From assembly GCA_964236495.1 (NCBI GenBank), contig CAXSBR010000001.1, forward strand, positions 186,001 through 250,000: a stretch of 64,000 bases of DNA, given 5' to 3'. Position 1 is the stretch's first letter. Each line of letters begins with the position of its first letter. This DNA is from CAXSBR01 sp964236495 (GTDB lineage Bacteria > Actinomycetota > Actinomycetes > Mycobacteriales > Jatrophihabitantaceae). Below are positions 58,532 through 64,000 of the stretch, piece after piece. Under the pieces are notes generated by a model. It was given only the letters and a program-made list of their open reading frames with translations, was not told the DNA's origin and searched no databases. The translations under genes were made by a program, and so were the position numbers.

Positions 58532-59148
58532 GGCGCTCCTTGCTCGGATGGATCAGAGGCGGCGAGGGTTGGTCGCCGGTTTCTTTCCATCGTGCCTGCC
58601 CAGCGGCTCAAGGGCCTGGCCAGGCATGTCGAGATCGTCGTCGGCGCCGCCATCGTGCGCGAAAGTTCGGTCGGTTACCTTTCGTGATCACCACAGCAGA
58701 AAAGACAGCCAACTGCATTGCACGACTGTTGCTTCGTTGGGAAGGTCGTGCTGTGATTCATATATTGGCGGCCTTTCCGGCGGCCCATTTCTTACGGTAG
58801 GCCGACGATGCGTGAAATATGGTTGGGGCATGCGACTCGTACGGGGCATACAGTCAACTCGTTGACCGACAGCCAAGGCAGACCAGCCAGAGCAAGTGCC
58901 AGACGCGCACCGCGACCCTCGGCGCCGAGGGCGGGTCGTCATTCCCTGACCAGTACAAGGCCTGTTCAGAACAATCGGGGCTTTATTAGGCGGGAACTCA
59001 GCACTTTCAGACGAAGTGGGACGGTAAAGGCGACGGGCCAAGAAATGCCGCGCGTGAGACGGTCGGCTTCGACGAGGACTTCAGCCCGCCCAGTGCCGGT
59101 GCGAACCGCGGCGTCATATACACGTTCTGGTGGAAGTAGATAAGGCCG
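58532..59148. other. Intergenic region of lower GC content
   Basis: About 615 bp between the lactonase and a small secreted protein gene. Open frames here are short and none has family resemblance or a good start. The stretch 58690-58800 is A+T-richer than the flanks (for example TTCATATATTGGCGG). It should hold the lactonase promoter on the minus strand. Nothing else is seen. Confidence 0.6.
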
Positions 59149-59505
59149 ATGCCCCCAAGTAGCACCAGAACGAGGCTCAGGCCGCCAATCGCCACGATCG
59201 CTGTGGTCGGCGTCGCGGTTGCCGCACTGGCGTGTGGAGCAGCGGGCTGGAGCTTGCGCGGCACGACCGAGCACGGCACCCCCGTGCATGTGTCCCGGGT
59301 CGTTACCGGCATGGTCACCATCGTCAACGACCGGGGCACAAGCGGGTGCGTGCAGCCCGATGGCGGCGGTAAAACGATCTGTGCGTCCCTGGTCGCGAAC
59401 CAGGGCCTGCACGCGGGGCAGCACGTACGGGTGGCCAGCACGTCTGTAAGCCTCGGCGGCGGGAACGGCTACTCTCTGCTCGTTGTCCTACCGGACGGAC
59501 CGTGA
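59149..59505 (+). CDS. Small exported or membrane-anchored hypothetical protein
   Basis: A 118-residue protein with one hydrophobic segment near the N-terminus (IATIAVVGVAVAALACGAAG, residues ~14-33) and an external beta-rich domain (VSRVVTGMVTIVNDRGTSGCVQPDGGGKTICASLV) with two Cys, perhaps an OB-like fold. VAALACG could be a lipobox, although the Cys is less well placed than usual. I do not recognise the family. Single gene; the birA start is 64 bp downstream. Confidence 0.65.
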   Translation: MPPSSTRTRLRPPIATIAVVGVAVAALACGAAGWSLRGTTEHGTPVHVSRVVTGMVTIVNDRGTSGCVQPDGGGKTICASLVANQGLHAGQHVRVASTSVSLGGGNGYSLLVVLPDGP

Positions 59506-59569
59506 CGACAACCCAGTCTGGTAGCCAATAAGGATTGGCCCGGTCAGATCGCGCGGCCGTCGGTTTACA

Positions 59570-60373
59570 GTGACCCTCGTGTCCCGCCCAGCGCTCGACG
59601 TGGCTGCGCTGCGTGCCCAGGTCGACCCTTCGTTCGTCGCCTCCCTCGACGCAGTAGCGCAAACCGCCTCCACCAATGCCGACCTGCTGGGCTCAGCGGC
59701 GGCCGGCGCGCCCGCGGGCACAGTGTTGGTGGCGGAGTGGCAGCATGCCGGTCGTGGTCGCTTCGACCGATCGTGGGTGTCGCCGCCACGAGCCGGGTTG
59801 ACGTTCTCGATGCTGCTGCGTCCGGAGCAGGTCCGTTCCGACCGCTGGGGCTGGCTGCCGTTGTTGGCCGGGTCGTCGCTGTGCGTCGCAGTGCGGTCGC
59901 TGCTGCCCGCAGGCGCCGACGTGGCGCTCAAATGGCCCAACGACCTGCTTGTCGGCGGCCGCAAAAGCGCGGGCATCCTGGCCGAGGCAGTATCGGGCGC
60001 CGTCGTCGTAGGCATCGGAGTAAATGTCGACCACGATGCCGAGGAACTTCCTGCGTCGGTGGCCGCGACTTCCCTGGCGCTGACATACCCGAACGCCCCT
60101 GTCGATCGCGGTCAGCTGCTGATCGCAGTGCTGTCGGCTTTCGCCGAGCGTTACGCCTGGTGGTGCGCCGAGGCTGACAACACTCGCGTCATCGCCGAGT
60201 ACGCGCAGTTGTGCGCGACGATCGGCTCCGACGTCCAGGTCACCACTCCCAGCGAGACTTTCGCGGCCTACGCAGTGTCGGTGGATGAGGGCGGCCGGCT
60301 GGTGCTGAAAACGGCCACCGGACCTCGCGTGCTGAGCGCCGCCGACATAGCCCACGTCCGCCCTCGGATTTGA
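59570..60373 (+). CDS. birA: Biotin-[acetyl-CoA-carboxylase] ligase
   Basis: A 267-residue ligase without the DNA-binding domain of E. coli BirA, as usual in actinobacteria. The catalytic loop is AEWQHAGRGRFDRSWVSPPRAGLTFSMLL (GRGR), then ALKWPNDLLVGGRKSAGILAE and GIGVNVDHD. It makes biotinyl-AMP and transfers biotin to the Lys of the carboxylase alpha subunit (EAMKM, 25.3-27.1 kb). GTG 59570 is used; GTG 59579 is possible. The next gene encodes a PH-domain membrane protein, as in mycobacteria. Confidence 0.93.
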   Translation: MTLVSRPALDVAALRAQVDPSFVASLDAVAQTASTNADLLGSAAAGAPAGTVLVAEWQHAGRGRFDRSWVSPPRAGLTFSMLLRPEQVRSDRWGWLPLLAGSSLCVAVRSLLPAGADVALKWPNDLLVGGRKSAGILAEAVSGAVVVGIGVNVDHDAEELPASVAATSLALTYPNAPVDRGQLLIAVLSAFAERYAWWCAEADNTRVIAEYAQLCATIGSDVQVTTPSETFAAYAVSVDEGGRLVLKTATGPRVLSAADIAHVRPRI

Positions 60374-60430
60374 GCGCGGCACAGACGGGCCCGCGCGGTA
60401 GGTTGCCATCCAACTGCGCATTGGAGCCCG

Positions 60431-60967
60431 ATGGCCTTCCCCGACAAGCTGCTCACCGACGACGAACAGGTCGTCGAGCATCTTGGCCCGCACTGGATCA
60501 CGCTGACTCGACCGGCGCTGTGGATGATCGTCGTCTGCGTGGCTGCCGGCGCTCTGATCGCCCGGCTGCCCGATAGCAGCGCGCACAATGCGCTGGTGGT
60601 CGCGACTCTGGTCGGCGCGGTACTGCTGCTGTGCTGGCTGACGTTCGCGCCGTGGATGCGGTGGCGCACCACGCACTACGTCATCACCACCGAGCGCGTG
60701 CTGACTCGTTCGGGCATTCTGCGCCACACCGGTCGCGACATCGCGCTGGCGCGAATCAACGACGTCGGCTTCGTGCTGACGTTGTGGGACCGGATGATCC
60801 GCGCCGGCACGATCACCCTCGAGTCCGCCGGTGACCATGGGCAGCAGCAGCTGGTGAACGTTCCGCACGCACAGCGGGTGCAGTGGACGATCAACCGGCT
60901 TATCGACGAAGCCACTACCGGAAGCCGGCGGTCACTCCTCCGTCCACCGAGTAGTTCTGACCTGTGA
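60431..60967 (+). CDS. PH-domain (bPH2) membrane protein
   Basis: A 178-residue protein with two hydrophobic segments (ALWMIVVCVAAGALIARL, ALVVATLVGAVLLLCWLTFAPW, ~residues 33-80) followed by a bPH2 domain (THYVITTERVLTRSGILRHTGRDIALARINDVGF). The order matches small actinobacterial proteins always encoded next to birA (Rv3278c in M. tuberculosis). The role is unknown. The last 53 bp overlap the convergent SDR gene, so the tail SRRSLLRPPSSSDL is likely poorly conserved. Confidence 0.87.
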   Translation: MAFPDKLLTDDEQVVEHLGPHWITLTRPALWMIVVCVAAGALIARLPDSSAHNALVVATLVGAVLLLCWLTFAPWMRWRTTHYVITTERVLTRSGILRHTGRDIALARINDVGFVLTLWDRMIRAGTITLESAGDHGQQQLVNVPHAQRVQWTINRLIDEATTGSRRSLLRPPSSSDL

Positions 60968-61682
60968 CCCAAGTGGATTCGTCCGAGGCCAGGAAGACCG
61001 CCAGGTAGGCGATGTCGTCGCCCAGCCCGGGTCGTCGGATCAGGTGCATGCTCATTTGGAATGCCCGCAGTTCATCGCCCACGGCGGCGTCGGTGGCCGG
61101 TGTCTTGACGAAGCCCGGCGAGATCGCGTTGGCGCGAATACCGTCGGCCGCACCTTCGGCGGCGAGGGTCTTGGTCAGCGCGACGACGCCGCCCTTGGCC
61201 GCGGCATGGGCGGCCTGTCCCAGCGGAGCGATGCCGCGCACCGCCGACATCGAGGCGGTGTTGATGATGGACCCGCCGCCGGCGTCGAGCAGGTGCTTCC
61301 AGGCGGGCTGGGTGGTGTGGAAGACGATGTCGAGCTCCACGCGCATCACGTGCCGCCACGTCTCCAACGTCATCTGCGCGAACGGTGCGAAGCCGTAGCC
61401 GGCGGCGTTGTTGTAGAGGACGTCGATACCGCCCAGGCGTTCGGCGCTGTCGTCGATCCAGCGCTGTGCGGCCTCGGGATCACTGATGTCGACGGTGTCG
61501 CCGTGCACGTCGAAGCCGTCGTCTCCCAGCACCTTCGCTGTCCGCTCCGAGGCGCCGGGTTGCACGTCGCAACCCACGACGCGCGCGCCCTCCCGGGCGA
61601 ACATCGCCTGCGCCGCCTCTCCCTGCCCACCGGCCGTGCCGGTGATCAGAACCCGCTTGCCGGCCAAACGTCCTGACGCCAT
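60915..61682 (-). CDS. Short-chain dehydrogenase/reductase with His in place of the catalytic Tyr
   Basis: About 255 residues from ATG 61682 (the longer frame overlaps the upstream gene). The Rossmann fold shows ITGTAGGQGEAAQAMF and DVLYNNAAGYG; SIINTASMSAVRG carries Ser and AAAKGGVVALTKTLA the Lys. The residue four before that Lys, Tyr in active SDRs, is His (GQAAHAAAKGG, codon CAT). C-terminal ISPGFVKTP and TWVTGQNYSVDGG are normal. It may be catalytically weak or use another mechanism, or may act only as a binding partner. It starts 5 bp after the SnoaL-like gene and belongs to the ring-cleavage cluster. It overlaps the convergent PH-domain gene by 53 bp. Confidence 0.9.
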   Translation of the reverse strand: MASGRLAGKRVLITGTAGGQGEAAQAMFAREGARVVGCDVQPGASERTAKVLGDDGFDVHGDTVDISDPEAAQRWIDDSAERLGGIDVLYNNAAGYGFAPFAQMTLETWRHVMRVELDIVFHTTQPAWKHLLDAGGGSIINTASMSAVRGIAPLGQAAHAAAKGGVVALTKTLAAEGAADGIRANAISPGFVKTPATDAAVGDELRAFQMSMHLIRRPGLGDDIAYLAVFLASDESTWVTGQNYSVDGGVTAGFR

Positions 61683-61687
61683 ACCTG

Positions 61688-62218
61688 TCAGCTCCCGAAT
61701 ACCGCGGCGGCGGCTACCTGCCAGGCCGGATCGGACTGGTCGATCAGCGTCGGGTTGCCGTCGCACCACTGGAAGCAGTGCTTGAGCTTGCTGATCTTCC
61801 AGACCCCGTCGGTGCGGCGGAAGGAGTTCTCGTACCAGCCGTACTGGGTGTAGTGGTCGTCGCCGGTGCGGTTCGGGAACCGATGCCGCGAGATGTGGTA
61901 GAAAATTCCGCTGGCGTCGTCGCCGTCGACGGTGATGTGGAAGTTCGTGTAGCGGTGCAGGACGGTCAGTCGTTCCAGGCACGCGCTGGCGAAGTCGGCC
62001 CACACCTGGGGTGTCGTCATCGCCGGCGCCATCCCGGTCAGGTCGAAGAAGTCCACCTCGAACGGATCGGCCAGCGTGGCGGCGTACATGTCCCAGTCAT
62101 GAAGATCCAGGCCGCGCCCGAAGCGCAACATGACCTCCGATACCTGTTGCCGGTCCCACAGTTGCTGCACCATCTGCTCGGTGGTCAGTGGTGCGGTGGT
62201 CGGCGTTGTCGCCGTCAT
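61688..62218 (-). CDS. SnoaL-like (NTF2-fold) protein
   Basis: A 176-residue NTF2-fold protein: TEQMVQQLWDRQQVSEVMLRFGRGLDLHDWDMYAATLADPFEVDFFDLTG at the N-terminus with the typical Asp-His-Trp core, HRYTNFHITVDGDDASGIFYHISRH and ENSFRRTDGVWKISKLKH. Members are hydratases, dehydratases, cyclases or subunits of ring-hydroxylating dioxygenases. AGGAG precedes ATG 62218. The frame to 63688 is a shadow. It is the first gene of a two-gene minus unit with the SDR and is divergent from a second, smaller SnoaL-like gene. Confidence 0.87.
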   Translation of the reverse strand: MTATTPTTAPLTTEQMVQQLWDRQQVSEVMLRFGRGLDLHDWDMYAATLADPFEVDFFDLTGMAPAMTTPQVWADFASACLERLTVLHRYTNFHITVDGDDASGIFYHISRHRFPNRTGDDHYTQYGWYENSFRRTDGVWKISKLKHCFQWCDGNPTLIDQSDPAWQVAAAAVFGS

Positions 62219-62266
62219 GGCGGGCTCCTGTCCAGGATGGAAGAACGTGGTTTGCCGGAGCGTATG

Positions 62267-62345
62267 TGTATGCAGTTTGACCGTCAAGAGGTAAACGAGC
62301 CAACAGATCGACCATTGCGGTCTTGTTTCGAACTGCATACAGTTC
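62267..62345. promoter_or_regulatory. Paired palindromic sites in the divergent ring-cleavage promoter region
   Basis: TGTATGCAGTTTGA (62267-62280) and TCGAACTGCATACA (62328-62341) are inverted copies of one another with one mismatch. The second lies inside GAACTGCATACAGTTC (62330-62345), a symmetric site with 6-bp arms and a 4-bp centre. They stand between the two divergent SnoaL-like genes. TetR- or GntR-type repressors bind sites of this form. Confidence 0.75.
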
Positions 62346-62380
62346 AGCCAAATCCCGCTCGCCTTTGAAGGGAACCGACC

Positions 62381-62734
62381 ATGAGCCACGACGTTGCCGC
62401 AGCCTTCGCCAGCATCGACTCCTTCGATCCAGACAAGTTCGTGGAGCACCTCACACCCGACGTCGTCTTCCGCTTCGGCAATGGTGATCCGGTCAAGGGT
62501 CGGCAAGCAGTACACGAAGCTGTGACCGGCTTCTTCTCCACGATCGACGGGCTCACCCATAATCTGTTGCACGTCTACGAAGACGGCGACACCGCGATCG
62601 CCAAAATCGACGTGGAGTACCTGCTCAAGGACGGCCGGCGCGTCACTGTGCCCAACGCCGACATCCTTGTCTACGACGGCGACCTGGTGAGCGACTGGCA
62701 GATCTACATCGACCTTGCTCCTTTGTTCGCCTGA
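62381..62734 (+). CDS. SnoaL_2-like (NTF2-fold) small protein
   Basis: A 117-residue NTF2-fold protein: FASIDSFDPDKFVEHLTPDVVFRFGNGDPVKGRQAVHEAVTGFF, then LLHVYEDGDTAIAKIDVEYLLKDGRRVTVPNADILVYDGDLVSDWQIYIDLAPLF. This is the usual steroid-isomerase/SnoaL_2 plan with a central cavity. The role in this cluster is likely a hydration, isomerisation or ligand-binding step. GAAGGGA precedes the ATG. It is followed 6 bp later by the dioxygenase gene, so the three plus-strand genes form an operon. Confidence 0.85.
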   Translation: MSHDVAAAFASIDSFDPDKFVEHLTPDVVFRFGNGDPVKGRQAVHEAVTGFFSTIDGLTHNLLHVYEDGDTAIAKIDVEYLLKDGRRVTVPNADILVYDGDLVSDWQIYIDLAPLFA

Positions 62735-62740
62735 GCGCAG

Positions 62741-63643
62741 ATGATCACTCTTACCGACATCGCCTACGTCCGCTCGGGAGTTGCTGATCTCGACGCCGCC
62801 GTCGGCTTCGCCACCGACATCGTCGGGTTGGAACGGGCGGCACCGACCGAGCCCGGAGTCGCGCACCTGCGCGCCGATGCCCGGCATCACTGCCTGGCGC
62901 TGGTCGAAGGCCCGTCGGGCATCATCGCCTCGGCGTTCACGGTGGCCGATTCCGACGCACTCGCGCTGGCCGAAACCGAGCTCGAGCACGCCGGCTTCAG
63001 CGTCCGACGCGGCGCGGTCGACGAGGCCCGCTCTCGGCGGGTGCGCGAGTTCATCGGCTTCGACGACCCGTTCGGCAACCGGCTGGAACTGGTTACTCAG
63101 CAGGAGATGATCACTCGGCCGGTTGCGTTCAACCGCACGGCCGGAATCACCGAGTTCGGCCATCTGTGCCTGGACGCCCCTGACGTCCACGAGGCGTACC
63201 GCTTCTGGAACACCCGCTTCAATGCGCGGGTGTCGGACTGGATCGGCGATGCCGCTTGCCTGATGCGCATCGATCCGGTGCATCACAAGCTGGCTGTGTT
63301 CAAGGGTGACGAGCCGGGGCTGTGCCACATGAACTTTCAGGTGGAAACAATCGACGACGTCATGCGCAACTGGCACTTCCTGGTCGACCACGGCGTGACG
63401 ATCGAGCAGGGACCGGGCCGGCACCCGCAGTCCACGGCCGTGTTCCTGTACTTCCTGGGACCCGAAGGCTTCACCTACGAGTACTCCTTCGGCGTGCGCC
63501 GGATCGAGGACGAGGCGGCGTGGACGCCGCGAACCTTCGATCCAGGCGAGCCGGGATCGATCGACATGTGGCTGGGGCCGGTCAAGCGGGTGTCCACCCA
63601 GAAGCAGCTGCGGCCCGAGAGCATAGGAGTGCACAACTCGTGA
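62741..63643 (+). CDS. Extradiol (ring-cleavage) dioxygenase, VOC family
   Basis: A 300-residue two-domain VOC enzyme. The active second domain shows the Fe(II) ligands: His in EFGHLCLDAPD, His in GLCHMNFQVETI and Glu in EGFTYEYSFGV; His in the catalytic area is in DPVHHKLAVFKG. The first domain has lost these residues, as usual. It should cut a catechol-like ring beside the hydroxyls (meta cleavage). The product would pass to the hydrolase encoded next. The TGA overlaps the following GTG. The aromatic substrate is not known. Confidence 0.92.
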   Translation: MITLTDIAYVRSGVADLDAAVGFATDIVGLERAAPTEPGVAHLRADARHHCLALVEGPSGIIASAFTVADSDALALAETELEHAGFSVRRGAVDEARSRRVREFIGFDDPFGNRLELVTQQEMITRPVAFNRTAGITEFGHLCLDAPDVHEAYRFWNTRFNARVSDWIGDAACLMRIDPVHHKLAVFKGDEPGLCHMNFQVETIDDVMRNWHFLVDHGVTIEQGPGRHPQSTAVFLYFLGPEGFTYEYSFGVRRIEDEAAWTPRTFDPGEPGSIDMWLGPVKRVSTQKQLRPESIGVHNS

Positions 63644-64000
63644 CGTCAGGCACCGCCACACCTCCGGCCGCTGCGCCGGCACCTGCAACAGCGGCGTCCC
63701 CGACGACGCTCGACATCGGCGGCGTGCAGACGTCAGTTATCGACACCGGCGAGCCAGAGCACCCAGTCGGTCCGCCGGTGCTGCTGCTGCACGGCTCCGG
63801 GCCCGGGGTGACAGCGACGGCAAATTGGCGTCCGGTCATACCGGCACTGCGCGCCGGCCGGCGCGTCATCGCTTTAGACCAGTTGGGCTTCGGCGGCACT
63901 GCAACCGGGGAAGCACGGACCTACGGCCGGCAGCCGTGGACCGAGCACGCCCTGGCGTTGCTGGACGAGCTGGGCCTGGACGAAGTAGACGTCATCGGCA
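63640..64000 (+). CDS. Alpha/beta hydrolase, meta-cleavage product hydrolase type (5' part)
   Basis: The first 120 residues lie in the window; the gene runs off the right edge. It starts at GTG 63640 overlapping the dioxygenase stop, with a Pro/Ala/Thr-rich leader of about 25 residues. VLLLHGSGPGVTATANWRPVIPAL is the oxyanion motif of MCP hydrolases such as BphD or HsaD, and VIALDQLGFGGT follows. The nucleophile Ser motif and catalytic His are not reached. It should hydrolyse the C-C bond of the ring-fission product, in line with its position after the extradiol dioxygenase. Confidence 0.88.
   Translation, partial: MTSGTATPPAAAPAPATAASPTTLDIGGVQTSVIDTGEPEHPVGPPVLLLHGSGPGVTATANWRPVIPALRAGRRVIALDQLGFGGTATGEARTYGRQPWTEHALALLDELGLDEVDVIG

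Noticed and set aside
61683..63688. Long minus-strand frame reaching 63688, with an apparent 666-residue product
   Set aside because: Beyond 62218 it is the antisense of the SnoaL_2, dioxygenase and hydrolase genes; the real protein starts at ATG 62218.
1..64000. tRNA or rRNA genes
   Set aside because: I looked for GGTTCGAATCC-type T-arms, CCA ends and rRNA landmarks and saw none that would fold; a tRNA search program could settle this.
1..64000. CRISPR array or prophage
   Set aside because: The direct repeats present are tandem (66, 16, 18, 6 bp) without unique spacers, and no Cas, integrase, capsid or terminase genes were seen.

Overview
The window is high-GC DNA of an actinobacterium. 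Support comes from the very high G+C at third codon positions, many GTG starts, GTGA/ATGA stop-start overlaps and family content: acVLRF1, a SigE-family sigma factor, actinobacterial acyl-CoA carboxylase alpha/beta/epsilon genes, a UdgX-type uracil-DNA glycosylase, an F420-type LLM oxidoreductase and a DUF222-HNH protein. The carboxylase/Maf/BirA/PH-domain genes and the amidohydrolase-LpdA pair recall mycobacterial gene order, but I cannot name a genus from sequence alone. I found no rRNA, tRNA, CRISPR array, insertion sequence or prophage.

Layout. 0-5 kb: start of a probable sdhC running off the left edge, a GNAT-aminotransferase fusion, three tandem 66-bp repeats, a NarL-type two-component pair and a divergent acVLRF1 ribosome-rescue hydrolase. 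5-12.3 kb: a phytanoyl-CoA-dioxygenase-like enzyme, an aldose epimerase and a complete sugar ABC importer (lipoprotein, double ATPase, two permeases) with an inverted repeat upstream and a strong hairpin after the binding-protein gene. 12.3-14.6 kb: three genes with YbjQ-like domains. 14.6-17.5 kb: a lower-GC accessory stretch with an antitoxin broken by an in-frame stop, a SigE-type sigma factor with a membrane partner, and a frameshifted UdgX. 17.5-25.3 kb: housekeeping genes (MeaB, amidohydrolase, VOC protein, LpdA-like flavoprotein), then an HNH-DUF222 protein and a cold-shock-like protein.

25.3-38 kb: biotinylated carboxylase alpha subunit, Maf pyrophosphatase, kinase, PrmC-like methyltransferase, then a run that may act together: MTA phosphorylase, epimerase with a Cys-rich insertion, an OmpR-type two-component pair, two small transferases of the GT2 and DUF2064 types, a methyltransferase, a membrane protein, a molybdopterin oxidoreductase fused to a membrane cytochrome, and a ZIP metal transporter. 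38-45.4 kb: two secreted serine proteases, membrane proteins, a GT87-like mannosyltransferase and GNATs. 45.5-49 kb: a reductive pyrimidine/hydantoin operon (amidase, dihydropyrimidinase, LLM oxidoreductase) behind three direct repeats. 49-53 kb: a lipoprotein, a Phd/ParE toxin-antitoxin pair with its own operator, a GNAT and a secreted sialidase-like protein ended by a perfect hairpin terminator.

53-61 kb: pseudouridine catabolism (glycosidase and kinase), carboxylase epsilon and beta subunits, a gluconolactonase/gluconokinase pair, then BirA and a PH-domain protein. BirA would biotinylate the alpha subunit that serves the beta/epsilon subunits. 61-64 kb: a divergently arranged ring-cleavage cluster (SDR with an altered active site, two SnoaL-like proteins, an extradiol dioxygenase and a meta-cleavage hydrolase running off the right edge) around a palindromic operator region.

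The most unusual items are the MTA-phosphorylase/transferase neighbourhood, the dispersed GGTGAGCA-type element, the two broken genes, and the SDR whose catalytic Tyr is His.
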